Assembly: GCA_003133745.1 (NCBI GenBank)
Contig: PKZD01000038.1
Coordinates: 17,865-75,625, forward strand
Reading direction: 5' to 3'
Length of the DNA stretch: 57,761 nucleotides
Source of the DNA: Candidatus Tyrphobacter aquilonaris
GTDB lineage: Bacteria > Vulcanimicrobiota > Vulcanimicrobiia > Vulcanimicrobiales > Vulcanimicrobiaceae
Below are positions 16,479 through 24,054 of this stretch, in pieces. Positions within the stretch are counted from its first letter, which is position 1, and every line of letters begins with the position of its first letter. The notes beneath the pieces were generated by a model. It ran no database searches. It was not told the origin of the DNA and worked only from the letters and a program-made list of their open reading frames with translations. Position numbers and translations under genes: made by a program.

Positions 16479-17910
16479 CCGCGGACGCGTGGTTGTTGCC
16501 GAGGGAGGATCGGATGAACGTGATGACGTCGGCGATGTTCTGAGTCGAGAGTTGGCTCTTCCACGCGGGCATCGTCCCGTTAAAGGTTTGGCCGTTGACT
16601 GCAATCGCGCCGGTCAAGCCGTTCTTCATGATGTTGATGACGTTGTTCGGATCGCCGACGACGACCGGATTGTTCGCGAGCGGCGGGAAGGTGCCCGGCA
16701 TGCCCTGCCCTTGTGCGCCGTGACAACTCGAGCAGTTCTGCGAGAAGACGGACGCGCCGTGCGTTGCGGAAGACGCCGAGGAACTCGATGAAGCGGCCGG
16801 CGTCGCAGCCGCTTGCGCCGGCGCGAGTATCTGCGCCTCGCTGAGCGCCGGAGGGCCCGCGGCCTGCTTGCCCATGATGCTGAACTGGCTCTGCATGGAA
16901 AGCCCAACGATGACGAGGGTGACGATCGCGAGGCCCCACAGCACGCCTTTCCGCGATCCGAATGAGCGCGTCATGCTGCGATCGATCCACGGAATCGCGA
17001 GAACGACGAGGAGGAAGAGCGTCGGGATGTAGATGGTCGCGACCGTGTCGAGTTGCGGCGGAAAGAGATTCAGCAAACCGAAGAGCGAGAGAAAATACCA
17101 TGCCGGATAGGGAACGAAGAGCGCGACCGTCGGATCGGCCTTCTGATCGAGAAACGGCGGCGAGATAAACGAGAGAAAGATGATGAGCAGGAATACGAAG
17201 AACGAGGCGACCGTATCCATGAACATCTGATCCGGCCAGAAGCGCCCCGGCTTCTTCAAGGTGCGCGGATCGTCGACGACCGGACCGGCGGGCCCGTTGT
17301 GACGGAAGATCGCGAGGTGCGCGCCGACGAGCGCGACGAGCGCCGCGGGCATCAACCAAACGTGTAAGCCGAAGAAACGATTGATCGTCTCCGTCCCCAT
17401 CACGCCGCCGCCTTGAGCGAGTTGCTGGATGAACGGCCCCGCGATTGGGGCGGTGCCGGTGATGTTTAGCGAGACCTGCGAGGCGAAGTAAGCGTTCATG
17501 TCCCACGGCAGCAGGTAGCCGGTGAGTCCGAGCACGAGCGTGACCAGCAAGAGCAGGACGCCGACGACCCATTGCAGCTCGCGCGGCGACTTGTACGCTC
17601 CGAATATCGCAACCTGGAGAAGGTGCAAGAAGACGAGCGCGATCATCGCGGACGAGCCCCAGTAGTGCAGCGAGAGCACGAAATGCTGGAACGGGTTGAG
17701 GTAAATCGCGCGCGTCGATTCCCACGCGGTCGCCGCCGACGGCGCGTACCAGAAGGTAAGGAAGATTCCGGTCGTGATCTGCAGGATCATCGCGAAGAGC
17801 GTCGCGCTGCCGAAAACGTACCAATAACTTGCGCCGCCCGGAACGTCCTCGGTGAGGAAGTCCTGCGCCATCGAGATGAAGCCGGTGCGCCGTTCGATCC
17901 AGTTCAGCAT
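16453..17910 (-). CDS. Cytochrome b (b6f-like) with fused C-terminal cytochrome c domain
   Basis: A 485-residue quinol oxidase core with full-length cytochrome b plus a cytochrome c domain from about residue 385. Bis-haem ligands are seen as H-x13-H (HYWGSSAMIALVFLH) and H-x14-H (HVWLMPAALVALVGAH); the second spacing is that of b6f/menaquinol enzymes. The Qo-site motif is PAWY (about residues 270-273) rather than PEWY or PDWY. The position of the b6 cysteine that holds haem cn is Val here. The tail carries CSSCH and the Met-ligand segment GTMPAWKS after a Ser/Ala linker, so it replaces cytochrome c1/f. It lies 10 bp after the Rieske gene. Confidence 0.93.
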   Translation of the reverse strand: MLNWIERRTGFISMAQDFLTEDVPGGASYWYVFGSATLFAMILQITTGIFLTFWYAPSAATAWESTRAIYLNPFQHFVLSLHYWGSSAMIALVFLHLLQVAIFGAYKSPRELQWVVGVLLLLVTLVLGLTGYLLPWDMNAYFASQVSLNITGTAPIAGPFIQQLAQGGGVMGTETINRFFGLHVWLMPAALVALVGAHLAIFRHNGPAGPVVDDPRTLKKPGRFWPDQMFMDTVASFFVFLLIIFLSFISPPFLDQKADPTVALFVPYPAWYFLSLFGLLNLFPPQLDTVATIYIPTLFLLVVLAIPWIDRSMTRSFGSRKGVLWGLAIVTLVIVGLSMQSQFSIMGKQAAGPPALSEAQILAPAQAAATPAASSSSSASSATHGASVFSQNCSSCHGAQGQGMPGTFPPLANNPVVVGDPNNVINIMKNGLTGAIAVNGQTFNGTMPAWKSQLSTQNIADVITFIRSSLGNNHASAVTAAQVGK

Positions 17911-17920
17911 CGTGTGCCTC

Positions 17921-18574
17921 CTACGACTGATATGAGATGACGATGCGATCGGGCGTCGTGGACTTGTAACGAATCCACATCACATCCGCGGTTCCGTCTT
18001 GCTCGCGCAACGGCAGTGGATCGAGTCCGCGCGGCGCAGGACCCGCAAGGTGCGCGCCCTCGAGGTCGTACACCGAGCCGTGGCATGGGCAGAGAAAACG
18101 GCCGGTGTTCGAATCCCAGTTGTAGCGACAGCCGAGATGCGGACAGAGCGGGCTGAAGACGACGAGGCTCATGTTTGCGACTTCGTACGGCACGTCGGGC
18201 TTCTCGCCGGGTCCGTTGAAAATATCCGTACGGCTCGCGCGAAAGCGCGACGGGTCGACCTTGATGCCCCAGACGTAGTCCTGCAAGGTCTGTTCGGGCA
18301 AGTACGCATCCTTGGCGGACATTGCGAAGCTCAACTTCACGGGCTTCTGCGTCGCCGCTTCAAGCTCGGCGAACTCGGCCTTCGTGAGCGGCGACCAGGT
18401 GCCGCCGCTCCCGGATTCCTGGCTCGGGATGACGCCGCCGAGGATCGGGATTGCGAGCCCGAGGCCGATGACGCCGCTCATCGTGATGACGGCGTTGACC
18501 ATGAAGCGGCGCCGGGATATCTCCTCCGGCGTTTCCGGTTCGTCGTAGGCGCTGTGCGTGCTGTGAATCGCCAT
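17921..18574 (-). CDS. Rieske iron-sulphur protein
   Basis: A 217-residue subunit of the quinol:cytochrome c reductase. An N-terminal twin-arginine signal (ISRRRFMVNAV) with a membrane anchor is followed by the [2Fe-2S] motifs CPHLGC and CPCHGS. It takes one electron from quinol at the outer face and passes it to the fused cytochrome c. It needs the Tat system, whose genes are upstream in the same run (24051-25141). ATG at 18574; 46 bp follow the ccsB stop. Confidence 0.95.
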   Translation of the reverse strand: MAIHSTHSAYDEPETPEEISRRRFMVNAVITMSGVIGLGLAIPILGGVIPSQESGSGGTWSPLTKAEFAELEAATQKPVKLSFAMSAKDAYLPEQTLQDYVWGIKVDPSRFRASRTDIFNGPGEKPDVPYEVANMSLVVFSPLCPHLGCRYNWDSNTGRFLCPCHGSVYDLEGAHLAGPAPRGLDPLPLREQDGTADVMWIRYKSTTPDRIVISYQS

Positions 18575-18620
18575 GCTCCGCCTTTTCCGACGCCATTATA
18601 GGCTCGCCCTCTTTCTGGGA

Positions 18621-19481
18621 TCAGACCTTATAGCTGTGGAGGCCGCTGATCCAGATGTTCACGCCGAGGTAACAGAAGATGATCGAGACGAAGCCGAGGA
18701 CGCTCCACCAACTGCTGCGCAGGCCGCGCCAGGCGTTGCGCGTGTGGAGATGCATGTATGCGGCGTAGAGGATCCAAGAGGCGAGGGCGGCGGTTTCTTT
18801 CGGGTCCCACTGCCAGTACGCGCCCCACGCTTCGCGCGCCCACGCGGCACCGGTGATGACGCCGAGCGTGAGCAGCGGCAATCCGATCGCGACGGCGCGA
18901 TAGACGAGGATGTCGAGTTGCGCGAGCGACGGCATCGTCGCGAACCAGCTCGCGACCACGTCACCACCTTGCCCCGTGGCCGCAAAGCGCCGTTCCGCGT
19001 AATACCTCACGAGGTAGAGCACCGAGAAGACGAAGGAGACGAGAAAGGCACCGTACGCGGAAACCACGAGCGGCACGTGAATCTTCGCCCAGTAGGATTG
19101 GAGCGACGGGACGGCCGGCATCACGCCCTCGTTCCACGTGACGCCGTAGGCGAGAAAGAGCGCCGCGATCGCGAGCAAGAAGCCGCCTGCGAACCACAGG
19201 CGATAGCGGAAGGCGAAGCCGATGAAGATCGCAACCGACATCGCGGTGAAGAGCGAGAGCGAGCCGTAGAGGTTGAGCAGCGGCCAGACGTTCGTCTCGG
19301 CGTACCGCGCGCCGAGCTGCGCGAACTGTGCGACGCAGCCCGCGACGGCGAGCGCCGCTCCGAAGTTGCGAAGCCAATCCTCGCGCGTAAAGAAGTAGAG
19401 AACGAGGACGACCGCACCCACCCCGTAGGAGCAGAGCGCGAGAATCATCAGGACCTCGTCGAGCGACATCGCGTGCGGCAT
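18621..19481 (-). CDS. ccsB: Cytochrome c biogenesis protein CcsB/CcsA (system II)
   Basis: A 286-residue polytopic protein that with ResB exports haem and attaches it to CxxCH motifs. The haem-handling WWD region is WGAYWQWDPKETAALASW. Start MPHAMSLDEVLMILALCSYG at 19481 is kept because the same 5' sequence follows resB directly at 22717. The first 36 bp lie inside the 40-bp direct repeat. The upstream partner resB is now 3.2 kb away because of an insertion, so ccsB must rely on read-through or a new promoter. The coding frame itself is intact. Confidence 0.93.
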   Translation of the reverse strand: MPHAMSLDEVLMILALCSYGVGAVVLVLYFFTREDWLRNFGAALAVAGCVAQFAQLGARYAETNVWPLLNLYGSLSLFTAMSVAIFIGFAFRYRLWFAGGFLLAIAALFLAYGVTWNEGVMPAVPSLQSYWAKIHVPLVVSAYGAFLVSFVFSVLYLVRYYAERRFAATGQGGDVVASWFATMPSLAQLDILVYRAVAIGLPLLTLGVITGAAWAREAWGAYWQWDPKETAALASWILYAAYMHLHTRNAWRGLRSSWWSVLGFVSIIFCYLGVNIWISGLHSYKV

Positions 19482-19485
19482 TAGG
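19446..19485. repeat. 40-bp perfect direct repeat, ccsB-side copy
   Basis: These 40 bp are identical, in the same orientation, to 22682-22721. On the minus strand the repeat covers the last 5 nt of resB (CCTAA) overlapped with the first 36 nt of ccsB (ATGCCGCACGCG onward). Sequence diverges immediately outside: T versus A before it and C versus A after it. Confidence 0.95.
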
Positions 19486-19866
19486 CGGTATTCTCCATAT
19501 GGCCGAGCTTTTCGGCCCAGATGCGCGGTTTCCGGTCTTGCGGGGCTCGGCCCGGCGATGTGATTCGGGGTTTGGGCCCCATTGGGGACGCAAGAGACGG
19601 GCTCACGCGCCACCGAGCGCTGGAGAAGCCGGTTTCGCGCTCATAAGGGCGAGCTCTCCCGTCGTTTGCCGTCGAACGCATGATCGCTGAACGCTCATGT
19701 CGGCACGGGAACTGGGGGCGAGCGTAGGTCGGCGATCAGCCGTAGAATCTCAGCGAAAAACGATTGCGGGATGGCGACCTCGGCGAGTAGGCGGGTAGAT
19801 GCCAAATGGAACGGCTGCGCATTCAAGAGTCGAAGCCGTGAGTACGAGACCTTCAACGACGGCAGT
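19486..19866. other. Gene-poor stretch at the left end of the insertion
   Basis: No credible complete gene. On the minus strand, an open frame ending at 19695 runs on from within the malic enzyme region in another frame. Its last part (LNAQPFHLASTRLLAEVAIP, then ILRLIADLRSPP) has protein-like character and may be the tail of a lost gene; I do not recognise it. Confidence 0.35.
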
Positions 19867-21597
19867 TTAGATGGCTTTGATGGGACGGTAACGCGGCTCC
19901 CACATCGCGTCGCGAATCGCTGTCTCCAAATTCGGCGGGTTGACGCGCGCGAGTTCTTCGCGAACCGCCTGCTCAGCGACGGCGATTGCGACGCGGACTG
20001 AAACCTCACGCAGGTTTGCGATCGCCGGAAGAATCGGCGTGCCGAGTTGCGACGCATTGACCATCTCGGCGATCGTGCACGCGGCGGCCATAAACATTCC
20101 GTCGCTGATCAGCCGCGCGCGGATGACGATCGTCCCCAAACCAAGGCCCGGGAAGAGCATCGCATTGTTCGCTTGGGCGATCGTGTATGTCACGCCGTTG
20201 AAGGTCACTGGACCGAAGGGACTTCCGGTAGCGATCAACGCCTTGCCGTCGGTCCATTGGATGAGGTTGGCCGGCACCGCTTCGGCGAGTTCCGTCGGGT
20301 TCGAGAGGGCTAGAATGATGGGGCGTGGGGTGCCCTTTGCCATCTGACGCACGATCGATTCATTAAACGCGCCAGAAGCGCCCGACGACCCGATGAGGAT
20401 CGTCGGTTGAATCCGACGCACGGCTTCCTCCAGGCTGATTCCGCGTTCGCCGTCGCGCGTCCACCCGGCGACGTCGGCCACCGGACGCGCGTACTGTCTT
20501 TGGAACTCGCGAAGATCCTCCATGTCGTCGACCAGCAGTCCGTGCCGGTCGACGCACCAGAATAGGCGCGCAGCAGCTTGGGCGGAGAGACCGTCGCTCA
20601 TCATCGCGTTCCGGATGAGATCAGCGATGCCGCACCCTGCGGTTCCGGCGCCGAAGACGACGATCTTTTGGTCTCGCATTCCGCCGCCGGCTACCTTAAT
20701 TGCAGCCATCACCGCAGCGAGCACGATCGAAGCCGTGCCCTGAATGTCGTCGTTGAACGTGCAGATCGACGATCGATACGTGTTGAGAATCCAACGCGCA
20801 TTGACCGCATTGACGTCTTCCCAGTGCAGTAGCGCGTTCGGGTACAGGCGTAAGGCAGTCGATATATACTTGTCGATGAAGGCTTGATACTGTTCGCCGC
20901 GGATGCGCGCATGACGATATCCAAGGTAGAGGGGATCATCGAGGAGCGATTGCCGGTCCGTTCCAACGTCGAGCATGACCGGGATGGTGCGCGACGGATC
21001 GATCCCCGCGGCAGCAGTATAAACGGCCAATTTCCCGATGCAGATGTCGATACCACCGACTCCCCAATCGCCGATCCCGAGAATCGCTTCGGCGTCTGTC
21101 GCCACGATCAGATCGATGTCGTCGGCGCCTGCCCCGGCTTCGGCGTTTAGCAGGGCTTCCTCGATTTCATCCGCGCGGTCGATCGAAAGAAAAACCCCTC
21201 GCGGCCTGCGGTACTGATGACTGTACTGCTGAATTGCTAAACCCACCGTCGGCGTATAAACGATCGGAAGCATTTCAACGACGTGCGAGGCGAGCAAATG
21301 GACGAAAAGCATCTCGTTCCGGTCCTGTAGCGCCGTCAGGAACGTGTACCTGGCCAAATCGTCCGCTTGCTTCTTAAAGAGCTCATACGCACGCTCGGCC
21401 TGTTGCTCCATCGTCAGAACCGCAGGGGGAAGCAGCCCCATCAGACCCAGCGCCCGCCGTTCCTCGAGCGTGAACGCAGTGCCTTTGTTGATTTGAGGCG
21501 TCTGCAATACATCAAAGCCCCGAGCCGAAGTTTCGAAGGCGCCGTTTTCGTCAACGCGATAAACTTTCGTGGGCTTGCGAACGCTCGTGATCGCCAT
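19867..21597 (-). CDS. NAD-type malic enzyme (oxaloacetate-decarboxylating)
   Basis: A 576-residue protein of the long MaeA/SfcA class that oxidatively decarboxylates malate to pyruvate and CO2. ATG at 21597 is preferred over one ten codons upstream because GGGAGG lies 6 bp before it. Landmarks are NKGTAFTLEERRALGLMGLL at the N-terminus, LPIVYTPTVG, GVGGIDICIGKLAVYTAAAG, FNDDIQGTASIVLA and the dinucleotide site VVFGAGTAGCG. ARPRIDE-like and FSNPT-like motifs appear as LALSNPTELAEAV. It is the only intact metabolic gene in the insertion and has no operon partner there. Confidence 0.92.
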   Translation of the reverse strand: MAITSVRKPTKVYRVDENGAFETSARGFDVLQTPQINKGTAFTLEERRALGLMGLLPPAVLTMEQQAERAYELFKKQADDLARYTFLTALQDRNEMLFVHLLASHVVEMLPIVYTPTVGLAIQQYSHQYRRPRGVFLSIDRADEIEEALLNAEAGAGADDIDLIVATDAEAILGIGDWGVGGIDICIGKLAVYTAAAGIDPSRTIPVMLDVGTDRQSLLDDPLYLGYRHARIRGEQYQAFIDKYISTALRLYPNALLHWEDVNAVNARWILNTYRSSICTFNDDIQGTASIVLAAVMAAIKVAGGGMRDQKIVVFGAGTAGCGIADLIRNAMMSDGLSAQAAARLFWCVDRHGLLVDDMEDLREFQRQYARPVADVAGWTRDGERGISLEEAVRRIQPTILIGSSGASGAFNESIVRQMAKGTPRPIILALSNPTELAEAVPANLIQWTDGKALIATGSPFGPVTFNGVTYTIAQANNAMLFPGLGLGTIVIRARLISDGMFMAAACTIAEMVNASQLGTPILPAIANLREVSVRVAIAVAEQAVREELARVNPPNLETAIRDAMWEPRYRPIKAI

Positions 21598-21689
21598 GGC
21601 ATGCCTCCCGGAGCGCACTATCTGCAAGGCTATGCTCTTTTCGATGGCGCTCGCGGCTTCCCTAGACGAGTACCATGCTCAACTGTGTA

Positions 21690-21853
21690 GGGAGCTAAAG
21701 CAATACGTTGATATGCCACCGGGCGCCTCTAAGGCTCACCACGAGAGACCGTCTCCCGGAATCCTCCAGTCGAGCGGATTCAAAACTGACTACTACTTTA
21801 TGGGTGATCCTTCGCACGCGAACATGATCCTCACGGTCAACGTCTTACCATGA
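21690..21853 (+). pseudogene. Possible 3' fragment of an unrecognised gene
   Basis: An open frame entering from the malic enzyme 5' end finishes with FKTDYYFMGDPSHANMILTV and a TGA that overlaps the ATG of the following cytochrome-like fragment (ATGA, 21850-21853). That coupling is the normal gene junction in this genome, so the tail may be the end of a truncated upstream partner. No start or family is recognised. Confidence 0.3.
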
Positions 21854-22329
21854 GCATGGGCATACGGAAGCTTCTTGGCTCACGAATCGTCTCCGTGAGT
21901 GCGTGGGCTGCATTCGTTTTAGGGATCGCACTTTGGCCGCAAACAGTACTTGCGCTTCCTACTCTTGCCCAGGCATATCACGTCGACTGCAGCGCGTGCC
22001 ACTCGTTTGTACCGGCGCTCAACGCATATGGGCGTTACATACAATCGACGGCATTCGGCCGCCCTGAAACGAGGCCTTGCCACCAGTCGGGTGGCGAAGA
22101 GCGCTTCATGCGCAAGAAGCGGCGACGCGGCTCATGCTCGCGCCGAGGAAAACTCGGACGTCGAATACCTGATCCGTATACTTCTTCAGCGATTCCGGGA
22201 AGACGCCGTACACGGTCATTCTCTCCCAACACTGTGCCGCTTCCGCCGGGGCAGAGCGACAGCATGGCGCAATATCGAGCGTGGCTGGAAGGGCTACGCT
22301 CGGTTCCAGTTGGATCGGTCGTTCACTGA
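21850..22329 (+). pseudogene. Broken c-type cytochrome-like gene
   Basis: The first 73 codons look genuine: a signal peptide (VSVSAWAAFVLGIALWPQ), then LPTLAQAYHVDCSACHSFVP and ALNAYGRYIQSTAFG, a CxxCH haem-binding opening seen in secreted cytochrome-like proteins. From about 22068 the frame turns into Arg-rich sequence of non-coding character. No other frame clearly continues it, so this is an N-terminal fragment. Any surviving product would be a short secreted mono-haem peptide, which I think unlikely. Confidence 0.5.
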
Positions 22330-22330
22330 G

Positions 22331-22570
22331 CTACAGGGAGGCGGCGGGATCTCCGGAGGCGTCTTCGATATTCGTGATCTGGTCGCCACCGTGGATCAGC
22401 TCTCGCACCGGAGGTTCGCCTTTGCGGAGGGGGCCCGAGAAGACGGCATAGTGCCGGTGCCCGTGCTCGTGCTCGTCGCTGGTGCGCAGGACCCCTGCGA
22501 GAATGCGCCCGTCGGCAAGAGTCACGCGAACGGGCTTGCCGATATAGGGCTTAATTTCTTGATCGGTCAT
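22331..22570 (-). CDS. Small Sm-like-fold protein, hypothetical
   Basis: A 79-residue soluble protein. The N-terminal half, YIGKPVRVTLADGRILAGVL, has the Sm1-type pattern (hydrophobic strand, DGR turn, G-x-L) of Lsm/Hfq-like beta barrels. It is followed by a His-rich loop (DEHEHGHRH) and a second strand pair ending DQITNIEDAS. It lies inside the insertion near the right repeat, without a strong ribosome binding site. It could be an RNA-binding or simply SH3/Sm-fold accessory protein; no named family is recognised. Confidence 0.55.
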   Translation of the reverse strand: MTDQEIKPYIGKPVRVTLADGRILAGVLRTSDEHEHGHRHYAVFSGPLRKGEPPVRELIHGGDQITNIEDASGDPAASL

Positions 22571-22648
22571 ACTCGTGAAATCGCTTCAAGGCCACCGCAA
22601 GTTTCACCCGCATGCGTCGTCCTTCCCGACAATAGGGTGTCTGGCGTA

Positions 22649-22717
22649 TTATTTACTCTGTTTTGCTGGCGGCCTTCTTAACATCAGGACCTCGTCGAGC
22701 GACATCGCGTGCGGCAT
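22649..22717 (-). pseudogene. Truncated ccsB start left behind resB
   Basis: The ATG at 22715-22717 shares its first base's complement with the resB stop (TAATG) and encodes MPHAMSLDEVLM, identical to the true CcsB N-terminus. Ten unrelated residues and a TAA at 22649 follow. It marks the original ccsB start and is still positioned for coupled translation. Confidence 0.85.
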
Positions 22718-22721
22718 TAGG
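22682..22721. repeat. 40-bp perfect direct repeat, resB-side copy
   Basis: Identical to 19446-19485. Here the repeat is in its native context: it spans the end of resB and the first 36 nt of the truncated ccsB copy. Confidence 0.95.
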
Positions 22722-24054
22722 AGACCTCGGATTCCAGATGGGCGACGAGTTCGCGAAATTGCGTCTCGAAGATATCGTAGCCTTTGACGGTCGTTGCCGC
22801 GAGCCCCACCGTGGAGCTGCCGTCTGCCGCGGGATCGACGCGCACGTGCAGGCGAGCGGGCAAGAAGTAAAAGGAAATCACAAGGCCGACGAGCAGGAGC
22901 ACGGCGCCGACCGCGACCAACGGCACGCCCGGATCGTAGCGATACTGAAAGCCGCTGTAGATGACGTCGCGCTGCGGCACGATGCGCCAACCGCCGCCGA
23001 CGTCGAGTGAGGAGCGCAGCGGTACGAGCACGCTGCCGATCGGCGATCCCGCATCCGCGATCGTCAGGACGACCGCCGGATCCGTGACGCGTGGATCGGC
23101 CGACGGCGCGCCGGTTCGCCGGTCGAGCGTCGGAACGAAACGCTCGTAGACGATGCTGCGCGACGTTCCGGGAAGGTCGAGCGCATCGCCCTCCATGAGC
23201 GTGCGGTCGGAGAGTGCCGGAGTCGCTCTGCCGTCGTGCGTGAGTGCGAAGCGCATGCCGAAGCCGTAACTTGCCTGATAGAGCAGCGTTCCGTCGAGAT
23301 CGATCGGATGGTTGACGCGCACGACCATCGGCGTCGGAACGCCGTCGCGCCGCGTGACCGAGACATGCGAGACGTAGTCGATCGGCTGATAGACCACGCC
23401 GCTCTTCGTCATGATCGGTTGAATTCGGTATGCGAACCCGTCGAGGCGCACGATGTCACGCGTCTGCGGCATCTGGGCCGCTTGTCCGGTGAGGATCGCC
23501 GTTTCGCCGGAGAATCCGCGCGCCCAATAGACGATCGTGCCCGCGGCAATGATCAAGATAGCGAGGTGATTGACGAGGACGCCGACGCGAGCCCAGTTGA
23601 AGCGATCGGCGAAGGACCATTCCGTTCCGTCGAAGTCGCGCCGCCGGACCTCGAAGCCATGTTTTTTAAAGAACGCCTCGACGCGATCCCGCACCGATGC
23701 CGGATCACCCTTGACGTTGACGTTCACATGGAGCGGAATGGCGTCGATCTTCACCGGGCGATAGGGCGGGAGCCGTCGCGGGATCACTTTCGTAAAGGTC
23801 GCGGTCGTCATCGACACGAGCACGAGCCCGATCGACGCCAGATACCAGACGCTGTGGTAAATGTCGTCGAAGTTCATTCGCAGAATCGCCCGCGCGATCG
23901 GCGCCGGATACGCGGCAAAATACGCGTCGGAACCCTGGTTCTGCTCGACGACGACGCCGATCAGCGTCAGGACGCCCCAGAGCGCGAGCAGCGAAACGCC
24001 AAAGGGAATGTTGCCGAAGGTTCGCAGGAACTTCGAAGGGAGCGAGTCGGTCAC
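22717..24054 (-). CDS. resB: Cytochrome c biogenesis protein ResB (Ccs1, system II)
   Basis: A 445-residue membrane protein with transmembrane segments near the N-terminus (IPFGVSLLALWGVLTLIGVV), around residues 75-100, at about 170-190 and near the C-terminus, with a large periplasmic domain between. The GTG at 24054 overlaps the tatC stop (GTGA) and is preferred to an ATG at 24081 inside tatC. ResB and CcsB together form the haem lyase that makes the cytochrome c domain of the fused cytochrome b/c downstream. The stop overlaps the truncated ccsB ATG. Confidence 0.9.
   Translation of the reverse strand: MTDSLPSKFLRTFGNIPFGVSLLALWGVLTLIGVVVEQNQGSDAYFAAYPAPIARAILRMNFDDIYHSVWYLASIGLVLVSMTTATFTKVIPRRLPPYRPVKIDAIPLHVNVNVKGDPASVRDRVEAFFKKHGFEVRRRDFDGTEWSFADRFNWARVGVLVNHLAILIIAAGTIVYWARGFSGETAILTGQAAQMPQTRDIVRLDGFAYRIQPIMTKSGVVYQPIDYVSHVSVTRRDGVPTPMVVRVNHPIDLDGTLLYQASYGFGMRFALTHDGRATPALSDRTLMEGDALDLPGTSRSIVYERFVPTLDRRTGAPSADPRVTDPAVVLTIADAGSPIGSVLVPLRSSLDVGGGWRIVPQRDVIYSGFQYRYDPGVPLVAVGAVLLLVGLVISFYFLPARLHVRVDPAADGSSTVGLAATTVKGYDIFETQFRELVAHLESEVS

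Larger units (their letters stand above)
19486..22681. mobile_element. 3.2-kb insertion between resB and ccsB, bounded by 40-bp direct repeats
   Basis: The segment between the two repeats separates resB from ccsB, which in most system II genomes are adjacent. It carries a malic enzyme, a small Sm-like gene and fragments of at least two other genes, on both strands. No transposase, integrase or terminal inverted repeat was found inside. A 40-bp duplication is long for IS target duplications and more like attachment-site cores of integrase islands or a recombination scar. That it is an insertion is inferred from the repeat and the split operon. Confidence 0.65.

Noticed and set aside
22035-22265. 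Minus-strand short frames opposite the broken cytochrome, including a 37-codon one from about 22231
   Set aside because: They have some protein-like character but no recognisable motif, ribosome binding site or neighbour logic, so they were not called as genes.
19486-22681. A standard insertion sequence or composite transposon
   Set aside because: No transposase gene, no terminal inverted repeats, and 40-bp flanking repeats that consist of host gene sequence.
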